64,000 nucleotides of DNA from Desmodesmus armatus. Lineage: Eukaryota; Chlorophyta; Chlorophyceae; Sphaeropleales; Scenedesmaceae. Shown piece by piece: positions 1-10,156 of the stretch. Made by a program: the position numbers and the translations under genes. Where the stretch lies: positions 142,266 through 206,265 of the forward strand of contig VIIQ02000611.1 of assembly GCA_007449985.2 (NCBI GenBank), read 5' to 3'. The notes beneath the pieces were generated by a model. The model saw only the letters and a list, made by a program, of their open reading frames with translations, had not been told where the DNA came from and did no database searches. How positions within the stretch are numbered: position 1 is the stretch's first letter; the number at the start of each line of letters is the position of its first letter.

Positions 1-3000
1 AGCCCGCTGTCGGACTGGAGTCAGTTCGATCAGGAGGAGCTGCAGCAGCAGATACAGGTGCGGGTGTACATACAGTTACATTACAATTACAGTTACAGTT
101 ACGATCCAGTTGGACCAGGAGGGGGTGCAGCAGCAGATACAGGTGCGAATGGACAGCAGCAGCATGCGCCAAGTGATCGCGCACACTGATGGTCACGGGG
201 GATGAGTTGAAACGGGCGGTGTTATGAGGGTATGGCTCATGTTGCTGCCGCTGAGCGGTTGGTTTGGATGCTGCCCTTCCCCGTCAAGCATGCAATGCAT
301 CGTCACATCGCTGGTCTATGTCTTGCTACGGAGGCAACATCATGGGTTGACATAGCGCTTGCAACCAGCCCAACATGGTGTCAAAACGGATTAGTATCAG
401 TGTGCGCCAACCTGCATGTATTGTGCTGCCCGTGTGTTGCAGGCCTGGGAGTGTGGTGTGGCCAGCGACACTGACCCGGAGCTATGGCATGTGTTGGCAT
501 AGTGCTTGCCTCTAGCCTGACACTGTTTCAGTGAGTGTGCTGCTGCCCACTTTTTGCAGGCCTGGGAGTGTGGTGTAGCCAGCGACACGGATCCAGAGTG
601 GCGGGCGCGTGCCGTCGAGCTGCGTGCCTATCACAGGCAGCATGGTGACACCAGTGTGGGGCACAGAGATGGCGATGACCCTGATCTAGCTAGGTAGGCG
701 GGGCCCTGCTACGACTTATCTATTGCTAGTACCACCAGGTTTCTACGGGTGTGGGGTTGCCAGCCATGCTCGCAGCCGAACGCGCCAGCCGTGGCTCATA
801 GACATAGAGATGGGGGTACTTTTGACCTAGCAAGGTGGGTGGGGCCCTGCTATGACTGCTTGGTGCTTGAACTTTTATGCTGCTAACGGCGTGGGTTGCC
901 AGCCTTGCTAGCAGCCGACCGCGCCAAGACCAAGGGATTTAGCAAGGTATGCCGGGCCATGCTACTGCTGCCCAAGACATCCTGAAGTTCTGCTGCTGGT
1001 CACATGATGCTGTTGCTGGTGGAATGGGGTACATGGCTGCATCACAGTCGTGATCGTGTACCCCATTCCACCAGCAACAGCATTAAATGACCAACAGAAC
1101 AACAGAATGTCTTTGGGCAGCAGTAGGAGGGGGGGCACCAGTGTGGGGCACAGAGACGGCGGCGGTCCAGACCTAGCTAGGTGCGCCGGGCCATGCTACT
1201 GCTGCCTAAGGACATTCTGATGTTCTGCCACTTATGTAATGCTGTTGCTGGTGGAATGGGGTACATGGCTGCGTCACAGCCGCGGCCGTGTACCCCATTC
1301 CACCAGTAACAGCATTACATGATCAGCAGAACAACAGAATGTCTTCAGGCAGCAGTAATTATTTTTCAGCCTGTGAGCTAAGGGAGGCGTCTGCGGCTTG
1401 CTACATTCAAAGTAAAACATATTGTCATTTGTTGGCCGGAGCCAGCTTTCAACCCAGCCTACTAGCCATGAAGCTGCATGATACTGCTGCCTAACAACAT
1501 TCTGATGTACTTCCAGTACGGTACTGCTGTTGCTGGTGGAATAGGGTACACGGCTGCGTCACAGCTGCGGATCCGAATGGCATTCCACCAGCAACAGTAT
1601 CACATGACCAGCAGAACATCAGAATGTATTGAGGCAGTAAGGGGGGGGGGCACCAGTGTGGTGGGGCACAGAGATTGCGACGATCCAGGTCTAACAAGGT
1701 ATGCCGGGCCATGCTACGGCTGCCTAACGACATTTTGAGCCCCCCCCAACCTCCCAGGGGGGTCACCGCGCAGCGCCGCGCAAGCTGCGCGGCTGCTGTC
1801 ATAGGTTCTGGCACTTGCATTTACATGCAGTCCATGAAAGTGGTGGCTGTCATGTTTGCATTGCTGCCCCCCCCCCCTCCTCCCTGGTGGGTCAGCCTGC
1901 AGCGCCGAGCTACGCCTGCGGCGCTGCTGTGCAACAATTCGGGCACTTGCTCTCACATCACTGCATGAATATTTTTATCGTTTTGCTGCATCGCTGGCCC
2001 CCCCAACCCTCCCAGATGGGTTACCGCGCAGCGCCGAGCGATGGCTGCTCGGCTGCTGTGCAGCGATTCGGGCACCTCTCACATCACTGCATGAATGTTT
2101 TTACTGCTTTGCTGCATTGCTGGCCCCTCCCCTCCCAGGTGGGTCAACGCGCAGCGCCGAGCGATGGCTGCTCGGCTGCTGCCATATGTTCTGCCATTTG
2201 CAATCACATGCAACCCATGAAACTGCCAAATAACTTTGCTGCATCCCCCCCCCTCCCATGTGGGTCACTGCGCAGCGCAGAGCAATGTCTGCGTGGCTGC
2301 TGTCACAGGCACTGGCAATTACCTGCAATTCTGCAAGTGGTATCTCATAACGCCGCATTGCGCCCCCCCCCCCCCTCCCCCGCCCCCCGCAGGTGGGTCA
2401 CCGCGCAGCGCCGCGCGATGTCTGCGGGGCTTCTGTCTGGTGACAAGCTGGATCTGCTGCAGGAGCTGGGCTTTGAATCGGACGAAGACGATGCAGAGTG
2501 GCTGCGCTGGTTCATGGACCTGGCCAGGTGGGGTTAGGTTTTAGGGTTTTAGGGTTTAGTGTTCTAGGTTTAATGTTTTAGGTGGTAGCCCTTTTGTCTC
2601 ATTGCAGCAGCAGCTATAAAAAGCTTCCTGCAGGGGCGATGCTTTCCATAACTGTGGTTTCAGAGACTGGATGCAGATGTTGCAGGAGCTTTAACAGCAT
2701 GTGAGAGTCTGCACTGGGAGCTGGGTTTACTTACGCCAGGCCCCTTACCCCAACTGTCACTGTCCCTGCATGCTGACAATGCGGCTTCTGCTGGGTTTGC
2801 AGGTACAAGGAGCAGCACGGCCATGCCAGTCCGCAGTCTTTGTCAGCAGGTATGTACAGACGGAAAGGTAGCAATGATGTGATGGCTGCAGCAGTAGTGA
2901 GTGCACGGGAGCCAGCACAGGGCAGCAATGCACGTTCTGCCATCTTGAAATGCACACACTGTGTGGCACACAGGGTCCTGCCGCCTTTTTTTAGGGTTTA

Positions 3001-3384
3001 GGGTTTAGGTTTTCTGCAGCCCTTTACTCAAATGTTTGCCAGAGGGTCACTTGATGGTGACCATGCACATGTGCTGTACAGCACATGGTAGGCTGCCAGC
3101 TGCTGCGTGAGAAATGCCGGCACCCCGTGCATATGGTCAGCCCCTGTTTTCCATATGGCCTAGGTCAGGACTTGAACATGCATTGTGGCTCCTGCTGATC
3201 AGGAACCGCTGCTTCTGGTGGTGTTTGTGCTGCTGCTGCTGCTGCTGCAGGTGCTGACTTGTACCTGTGCAACTGGTGCTCGGTGCAGCGCGTGGCTTAC
3301 AGGTGCAAGGTGCTCAGCAGTAGACGGCTTGGCCTGCTGGACAGCATAGAGTTTGACTGGACGGGCGCAGACCCCCTCTCGTAA
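1..3384 (+). CDS. Helicase-associated (HA) domain protein, 3' part
   Basis: The readable 3' exons are 560-693, 2393-2527, 2803-2849 and 3251-3384 (stop TAA). Their phases (2, 2, 1) join in frame. They read as helicase-associated repeats: a W..Y..HG unit (RAYHRQHGDTSVGHRDG), then WVTAQRRA...LLQELGFES, then YKEQHGHAS and CNWCSVQR...LDSIEFDW. This is the alternating W/QR/LGF pattern of the HA domain, which is often repeated in algal proteins of unknown role or found beside SF2 helicases. No helicase motor is in the window. Bases 1-57 look like an earlier exon fragment (...QFDQEELQQQIQ followed by a GT donor), repeated imperfectly at about 108-156. The long stretch between 693 and 2393 is filled with extra copies of exon ends. 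The start lies left of the window. Family assignment is fairly sure; the upstream exon chain is not. Confidence 0.6.
961..1126. repeat. Long hairpin element, copy 1
   Basis: Two arms of about 70 bases are inverted around a short loop near 1045. The core arm is GCTGTTGCTGGTGGAATGGG, and its reverse complement starts near 1060. The outer part of the arms (CTGCTGCCCAAGACAT / ATGTCTTTGGGCAGCAG) also pairs. It has no coding capacity and resembles a MITE or foldback element. Confidence 0.75.
1195..1357. repeat. Long hairpin element, copy 2
   Basis: This has the same arms and loop as the element at 961-1126, again preceded directly by an HA exon/donor copy ending at 1180. The inner arms GCTGTTGCTGGTGGAATGGG and CCCATTCCACCAGTAACAGC pair with one mismatch. 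Confidence 0.75.
1482..1642. repeat. Long hairpin element, copy 3
   Basis: This is the third and most diverged copy of the same foldback. The arms contain GCTGTTGCTGGTGGAATAGG and CATTCCACCAGCAACAGTAT. It is followed at once by another HA exon/donor copy (1649-1698), so hairpin and exon end were copied as one unit. Confidence 0.7.
1758..2527 (+). repeat. Six-copy tandem array of a 3' splice site plus exon start (about 127 bp unit)
   Basis: Related units begin near 1758, 1886, 2016, 2139, 2260 and 2393. Each has a C-rich pyrimidine tract, an acceptor-like CCCAG (lost in some) and the start of an HA exon (GGTCACCGCGCAGCGCCG). Only the last copy (2393-2527) runs on as a full open exon in the right phase. 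The other five decay after about 40-60 bases into TTCTGGCACTTGCA-like sequence. Confidence 0.75.
2533..2585 (+). repeat. Interstitial telomere-like repeat
   Basis: Degenerate TTTTAGGG/TTTAGGG units lie just inside the intron after the donor at 2527. A shorter run lies at 2988-3010. Both are the type expected for a green-algal telomere but are embedded in introns. Confidence 0.6.
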
Positions 3385-4540
3385 TGCTGTTGGTGGCCCA
3401 CCGTGTGGCAGGGCTGTGTGGCAGATCTGTGTGGCCCAGCCGGGTGGCGTACCCTTGTTCGTAATGCTGTTGGTGGTCCACTGTGTGGCAGATCTGTGTG
3501 TACTTTGTATTGAAGGGCAGATGCACCGCCTGGTACTGTCTCACTTGGTTGCGGATCGGGTTGCTGTTGTTTTAGGATGGTGTGTATTGGTCAGCTGTGG
3601 CTGTCATGTTGCTTGGGTGAGAGTTGCGCTGGGTTTTGTTGAAGGAGCCACCCCTGTGAAGGTGACTGTGCTCAGTGCGCTGGCTCCAACACTCAGGGTC
3701 AAGGAGGTTTTTGACTGAACCCTGTGAACCCTGTGAAAATGAGATGGTGTGATTGGACTTGGTATAACAGGGCAGTGCGGGTTGCGGGTTGGGCACACAG
3801 CATGGACAGGCCCCTGAGGGGCTAGGAAGTTGGGAGGCCCTCACCACAGATGTGCATTCGGTGGAAAGGAGTGGGAGGTTCATTGCTTAGGCTGAAAGTC
3901 TTTCAGGGTGACAGGGCCAGGGCTGCAAGCGTGCCAATTGGGCATTTACGCCACTTGCGGGGGAGGGGGGCGACTTATGTCTTGGCTTGGATTGGCATTG
4001 CTTTAGTCAGGTATCTGCAGCTGATAGTGGTGCTAGCATGCTATCAGGGTCGAGGCCAGGGTACTCAGCTGCGTACCCTTCCTGTTGCTGTGGCAGACAG
4101 AAACAGTTCAACCGTCATGGGGTTTAGGTCCTGATGCATTCGTTCTTCTCTAGCTGCAAACGGCCGATCGTGTTACCTTTGTCAGCGTCCTCATCATCTC
4201 CTGTCCTTCAGCAGCTCTGCTCTATCCAGAGCGAGCAATTGTGCGTGGCCCTGCACGTGTGGTAGTTCCCAGGTGAGGCATGATTAGGGCTTCATGGTTG
4301 TTGAATGCAAGTCCTTTGCCAATAAGCTGCGTCCCAGCATTCCCAGAGTGTGTCCACCGGATAGGGCGCAGCGCCGAACTGTTCAAGCATTCATCTCTTT
4401 CTGCAGCCCTGCGGCAGGGGTTCAGCCTAGTTAACCTCATCGTTGCTGCAATTGTTGAATGCGCCCTTGCACGTGCCCTGTAAGTGCCTCACGGCCTGCT
4501 TTGCTTTCTGATGAATCAGGTCAACCCACCTACGCCTTGA
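3385..4540. other. Intergenic, no gene seen
   Basis: This lies between the HA gene stop and the carrier start. The short open frames show no recognisable protein. A duplicated segment near 3380-3500 (CGTAATGCTGTTGGTGG and nearby GTGTGGCAGATCTGTGTG) is the only structure noticed. The right end is presumably promoter and 5' UTR of the carrier. Confidence 0.4.
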
Positions 4541-7500
4541 ATGGCAGCTGTCCAGGCTCAGGCAACAATGGGAGACAACAAAGTGTGGAAGGCTATCAAG
4601 CCTTATTTCAATGGAGGCCTGAGCGGCATGGGTGCCACATGCATCATTCAGCCCATTGATATGGTCAAGGTCCGCCTGCAGCTGGGTGCCACCGGTGGCC
4701 CGGTAAGTCAGTTGCTGGATTCGCAGTGTGCAGCACAGTCTCTTACTCCAGCAGTCGTGAACAAACGCTTCTGCAGCTGTAGCAGTTGCAGCAGCCGCGG
4801 GTGACATCCCCACCCCGCCCCATCTCACCACCTTGGATGCCTGTGCAAGCTGCACAGCACATGCATCCGCTGCCATGCAGCTCACCCTTGCATCGTCCCA
4901 GCCCTCACTCTTCCACTGCTGTTCCTTTCCCGCCATCCCCATGCCCTGCTGTCCCTGCATGCATGCAGATCGGTGTTGCCAAGGACATCATTGCAAAGGA
5001 TGGCTTCGCATCCCTGTACAGGGGTCTGTCCGCAGGACTGCTGCGCCAGGCCACCTACACAACTGCCCGTCTGGGTATCTTCCAGCAGATCACAGCATAT
5101 GCCAAGGAGGCAAACAAGGGCCAGAACCTGCCCCTGTGGCAGAAGGCTGCCTGCGGTCTGACTGCAGGAGGCCTGGGTGCTCTGGTGGGCACTCCTGCTG
5201 ATCTGACACTCATCCGCATGCAGGTGCGTGTGCTGACAGCACGTTTTTTGGCGCCTTTTTTTCGTTTATAAGGTGTTTAGGGAGGTGGGAGTTTGACCTG
5301 ATAGAGAGAGCAGGAGGGGAGGTGGCAGGGAACGGGGAGGGAGAGAGGGGTGGCTGGCGGGCGGAGAGGACGAGAGGGAAGGAGGAAGCAGAGGGGTTTG
5401 GGGGGAAGAGAGGGGATGAGGAGACCAGGGATTAGAAAAGCTGGCAGGGAGCGGGTAGGAAGAGGAGGATGGGGAGGGGTTTGGGGGGCCAAGTGAGAGG
5501 AAAAGGAGAGGCGGCAGGGGGCGAAGAGGAGGACAGAGAAGGGGAGGAGGAGCAGGAGGAATTGATCCAGCTTGTAGGGAGGGATGTTTGTGAATGAAGG
5601 AACCCAGAATCTGCATGCTGCAAGCATGCTGGACCACAACACCCATGCATACACCCGCGGGTGCTGCTGGAGGGTCAGAAAAGGGCTGCAGGCAGTAGGG
5701 TGTGGGAAGCTTTGTGACTTCAGGCTGAATCGCTGTTGCCAAGGCCACTGTAGGCAGAACCAAACATGGCATGTGCTGTCAGCAGAAGGCCCTATGCCCT
5801 TCAAGGTTCAGCAGCAGCAGAGGTTGAACGCACATGCTGCATGTTGCTTCCCTCCAGGTGCTCAGTTGTCTGTCAGGTGTTAGCACGGTGCTGAGCATAC
5901 ACTAAGTTGCCAGTTTGCGCAAATCACTGGCGCTTATGTGGTGCTGTGCCTGTTGCTGCTGGCCTGCTGCAGGCTGACAGCACCCTGCCTGTGGACCAGC
6001 GCAGGAACTACAAGGGCGTGGTGGACGCAATGGTGAGCAGCAGACAGCAGCAGACAGCAACACTCAGCACAGGTTCTACCTTGCAGGAAAGCAGCGCAGC
6101 CAGCGCTTCTGCATGGTCAGCACAGCATGGGTGCAGGACAGAATGCTGTGTGGCATTCTGTGCTGACCTCGGTGCTTTTGGTCATAGATGCTGCTATGCA
6201 GCACAGCATGGGGTCAGCACAGCGCAGCATGGCGGTCACAACAGCATGGGTTCAGCTGGGTTTGCGCAACTAGCACAGCACTGGATGGCAGTCAGCACTG
6301 CGCGGCACAGCATGGCAGTGCAGGCAGCAGCCAGCCCTCAGCAACACGTCATCCCCACGCCGTTTGCTTGCAGCATGCGATCTGGTTACCGTAGCCGCTG
6401 AGCCAGGGCCTTCATCCACACTCTGACACCCTGCAAGTTGCCCACTGGCCACTGTCGTCATATGCATCACCTTCATCAGCAAGCGATCCTCTTTTCCGAC
6501 CCCATGTCTGCATGCTGCCTGCTCCCCGTATTTTCAAACTTGATGCCACGTTTCTATGTTCCTGCAGACCAAGATCGTGCGCGATGATGGTGTCGCTGGT
6601 CTGTTCCGCGGTGGAGGCCCCACAGTGGTGCGTGCTATGGCCCTCAACATGGGTATGCTTGCCAGCAATGACCAGGCGAAGGAGATGATCGAGGCAGCTG
6701 GATTCGAAAAGGGCGGCAGCGTGGCTGTGCTGGGTGGAGCCACCATTGCAGGTGCGATTTGCTGGCTGGTGGGGGACCATTGTGGAGTTGGGGATTTGTC
6801 CTTACTGCACTGCAGTGTGTGTGCTCTGGTGGGAGCTTGCGAGGGAAGACATGGGGCGACAGGGTGCAGCGCGCTGTTGGGCCATGGGTGGAAGCAAGAG
6901 GTGGTTGGTGCGTCAGATTTTGTCAGCCACATGAACAACAAACAAAGGGGTTGGTCAGCATTGACTGTCCCCACATACACAGGCCAGCACATGCAGGTGG
7001 TTCATGCACCCAACAGCGCGGTCCTGGTACATACCCACCTCACCAACGCTGCATGTGCCCCTGCCGACATGTGCTTCTGATCATCTTCACGCCTACCACC
7101 AGCCGTCATCCTGACATGTGTGTGCTTCTGCTCCTTGCTACCGCAGGCTAGTGACCAAAACCCTAAACCCCAAACCTTGTACCCTGAACCCCAACCCCTT
7201 CCTTGCTCCTGCAGGCTTCTTCGCCAGCGCCTGCAGTCTACCATTCGACTTCGTCAAGACTCGCCTGCAGAAGATGACGCCAAATGCCGACGGCAGCATG
7301 CCTTACAAGGGCCCAGTGGACTGCGCCATGCAGACACTCAAGCAGGAGGGACCCCTCAAGTTCTACACAGGCTTCCCCACATACCTCGTCCGGTGAGTAA
7401 AACTGGCACTGGGTGGTGTGCGGGCGGGGCATGCACAGCTTCAGCTACAGTAGGCGTGTGTGTATGTCGGCTCAGTTCAGGGCAGTAGCATGCATCGTAC

Positions 7501-7957
7501 ATCCTGAATGCTGTAGCGCGTGCAGCATGTAGGATGCATGCTACTGCACCTGGACCCCGCCAATAGACACGCACGCCTGTAAGCATTGTTGCATGTACTG
7601 CATGCCAGTCGCGCCAGCAGGGGTGCATGTTGTGTGTGTATGTTGCAAGTACATGCAGTGCTGGCATATGATAGGTACAGCTCGAGCGCACAAGTCACCT
7701 AGGCGTTCTAGTAAGGTTGTGCGCAGACTTGGGTGCGTTGTGATGTGTGGCAACTGCATCAGGGCTGTCAGGCCAGGTAGGCTCTCAACTAGAAAGAAGG
7801 CTGTTCAGTCTGCAAGCTGGGTACAAGGGTTGAACGTTCCTGCTGTCGCTTTTCCCTTGCACGTTTCCTTGCAAACCGCAGCATTGCTCCCCACGTGGTG
7901 TTCACACTGATGTTCTTGGACGCCCTGCCCAAGATCCAGAAGAATTACGGCCTGTGA
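4541..7957 (+). CDS. Mitochondrial dicarboxylate/tricarboxylate (2-oxoglutarate/malate) carrier
   Basis: Exons 4541-4702, 4969-5223, 5973-6032, 6568-6751, 7215-7392 and 7882-7957 give 304 residues in frame; starting at the second ATG (4568) gives 295. All three mitochondrial-carrier signatures are present: QPIDMVKVRLQ, TPADLTLIRMQ and LPFDFVKTRLQ. Family-specific stretches (GLSAGLLRQATYTTARLG, VVRAMALNMGMLAS, CSLPFDFVKT, GPLKFYTGFP) match the plant DTC/animal OGC branch, which exchanges 2-oxoglutarate, malate and related acids across the inner mitochondrial membrane. Six transmembrane helices are expected from the family. Intron phases are 0, 0, 0, 1 and 2. A second last exon follows at 8234. 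The family is certain; exact substrate preference is inferred from similarity. Confidence 0.93.
5277..5560 (+). repeat. Polypurine tract in carrier intron 2
   Basis: About 280 bases are almost entirely A and G on this strand, with many GGGAGG, GAGGA and GGGG blocks (pyrimidine-only on the other strand). No coding signal is seen. Such tracts can form triplex or G-rich secondary structure. Confidence 0.8.
6118..6330 (+). repeat. Degenerate GCACAGCATGG repeats in carrier intron 3
   Basis: The motif CAGCACAGCATGG and close variants recur about seven times with irregular spacing. No open frame is supported here. Confidence 0.55.
7146..7200 (-). repeat. Telomere-like CCCTAAA tract before carrier exon 5
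   Basis: This is a run of degenerate CCCTAAACCCC/CCCTGAACCCC units immediately upstream of the acceptor at 7214. It is the reverse orientation of the tract at 2533 and may double as the polypyrimidine region of this acceptor. Confidence 0.55.
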
Positions 7958-8233
7958 ACTTCACAGTAGCATGCCGAGAGCACCATCCGTCCGTGTCAGG
8001 AGCCACACAGCGAGGCAGCATGGGCAACAGGGCCTAAACCCTGCGCACCCAACTCCTGCCCTCGCGGCGACTGACAACGGACCGGAGAAAAGCTCTCTTT
8101 GCTTTGTAGCTCGTGCCTGTACGGCATGCGCAAGGGAATCAGTCTCTTACTGTGTTTGTGTGTCGTGCCGTGCCGTGCTGTGCCGTCGCCATCCTGCATA
8201 TGGCTGCTGGGCACCTGTGTTTGTGTGATGCAG

Positions 8234-8309
8234 CATTGCACCCCATGCGGTGCTGACTCTGATGTTCCTTGATGCCCTCCCCAAGATCGAGAAGGTGATC
8301 GGCATGTAA
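8234..8309 (+). CDS. Alternative terminal exon of the carrier
   Basis: This is a second copy of the last carrier exon, preceded by a TGCAG acceptor and entered in the same phase. It encodes 24 residues (IAPHAVLTLMFLDALPKIEK...) that agree with the first copy (IAPHVVFTLMFLDALPKIQK...) at 18 positions. It ends IGM then TAA, while the first copy ends YGL then TGA. Its IGM end recalls the plant DTC C terminus. Both copies keep an open frame, so a choice between them would give isoforms differing only in the last helix and tail. TGTAA, a common algal poly(A) signal, overlaps its stop codon. Confidence 0.8.
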
Positions 8310-10156
8310 GCAGCTGCAGCAGGCAGAAGCTGAGAGATCTCAACAGCAGCGGGGCTCAGACCAGCCTTGCCACGCGCAGCTGCTGTTGGCTGTTGGTGCC
8401 TGTAGCAGCTGTGCTGTGCCGTGCTATGCTGTGTCAGATGGGGCCAGCACAGCGTCCGTATCAGGTGTATCCGGGGGTCTATTGTGCAGCAGAGTGGCCT
8501 GAGTGTGGTTGTGTGTCTCACAGCAGGTTTGTGTGAGGTTGTGTGAGAGTGAGAGAGCGATGGGTGGCAGCGATGTGCCAGGATTGTGCAGGTCCCGCCT
8601 GGGACAAGAGCTGGAATGGTTGAGGCCTTTCTGGCACTTTCCAGGACAGTAGGTGTGGCCAATGCTAGGATGAGTGCTGCTTTGTGATTGATGTTGTTTG
8701 TTGGCGCTGGCCAGTGCTGTTTGTTGTGAGGTTGGCGCTGTGTGTGTATGTGTGTTTCTGCTGCAGAGAGTTGCCAGGTGCTTTGTGTGAAAGAATGTTG
8801 TGTGAGATTGGGGCTGGGTGTGCACACTCGATGCTGACTGCACAGGCAGCACTGCTGTTTGGTGCAGGGTAACAAATCAGACCAGTTGAGGCTCACACAG
8901 TTATGTTGGCGACACTGTCATCGAGGTGTATATAAGTAGAGTTGAGTGCAGCAAGGGTTGCAACTGTGATTGTGCAAGGGTTGAAGCAGCAAATTCAGCA
9001 GACAGGCTGGTGTGCTTCTCTGCCAGCAGCTGGCGCTGGCAGCAGTTGACTGCTTATGATGGGAATACAGGCTACCTGTAGCTTCATGTTCAACTCCGAA
9101 AACGTAATGGCTGTCTACTGTAGCAGAGATGATTCAGCACCATTGTCATTGGGAAAGGCTGACCATGCTACCGTTGAAGATTGAATACAGCGGTTGCACA
9201 GTCACTCGGTATGCTACACCAATGGCGTTCCGTGACTCCCTCGGAGGGATGTACTCAACATGTCTTTCTGTGTGCGTTGTGCTCAGTTCAAAGAAGTGGT
9301 GGGTCGCCTGTTGCATGTGTATACTTCTGTTTTAGGCCACTTATTGTGTCACTGTGCTGCCGACTTTCATTGCCAGACACACAGTGAGACAGCACTGTCT
9401 ATTGCTTGCAGGCAGGAACCCTCTGCTGCTTTCACACAGGCCAGGTCATATGCGTGATAAACACCTGCACAATTAGGCAGCAGGACATGTACATGGCATT
9501 TACTGGCAGAGAACAGAAAACAAGTGGGCTGGTCCCCTATTCTGGAATTCCCAGCTCACGCCTGTGGGGATGCTGCACCTTGGTGTAATTGCAACGTTGC
9601 AAGAGGCCCACAGGTTGTGGATCAGGCCCTGAGGGTGCGATGCAGTGGCAGAAGCAGTGAGTGAACGTTTTTGCATGCTGTAACTCCATCTCGGCCGGAA
9701 CAAAGTTCCAATGGCAGTTTTTGTTTTATTGTAGAGCTAACTTCAACGAATATTGCTGAGGCATGCCTGCGCAGGACAAGCACGCAGCCGGTTTCCCCGG
9801 TAGGCAGCAAGGGGACTAGTGCGCCAATTATGAGAGTCAGCGATGTGCAGACGAGAACATAACTGAGTGTTAAAACAAGAGCGCACCAGCATGCATGTTT
9901 TGCCCCCAAAAAAACAGGCAACGAGTGAGTGAGTGCAACGCCTGTGGTGCTTCGCCGACTGCCGATACTCTTCAAGCGTAGCACTGCACCTGCTGATAAG
10001 CTTCTGTTTCTGTTCAGTTTCCCTGCTGTTTCCGCGGTTTCCCTGCTGTTTCCGTCGTGTACGACCTACCGGCATTGACCACACTACAAAATGAGCTCAG
10101 TCTTCGGCACTTCTTGGCTGAGCATACGTGAATCAATTTTCGAACAGCTGAGCACA
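8310..10156. other. Intergenic, no gene recognised
   Basis: This holds the carrier 3' region and the upstream region of the next gene. No open frame shows a recognisable protein. A TATA-like string (GTATATAAGTAGAG) at about 8927-8940 could be a core promoter, but the transcript it would serve is not evident. Confidence 0.4.

Larger units (their letters stand above)
443..1698 (+). repeat. Repeated copies of an HA-domain exon and its 5' splice site
   Basis: The exon 560-693 is present again in pieces. Its first part, with acceptor, recurs at 443-485 (AWECGVASDTDPE). Its last part with the donor (GTGGGGCACAGAGA...CTAG|GT) recurs with exon-like ends at about 834, 946, 1180 and 1698. The bases after each donor are also related (GCCGGGCCATGCTAC). 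The copies are diverged and mostly do not keep an open frame, so they look like relics of partial tandem duplication rather than used exons. Confidence 0.65.

Noticed and set aside
5266..5804. Pro/Ser-rich open frames on the minus strand
   Set aside because: They are only the pyrimidine side of the polypurine tract in the carrier intron.
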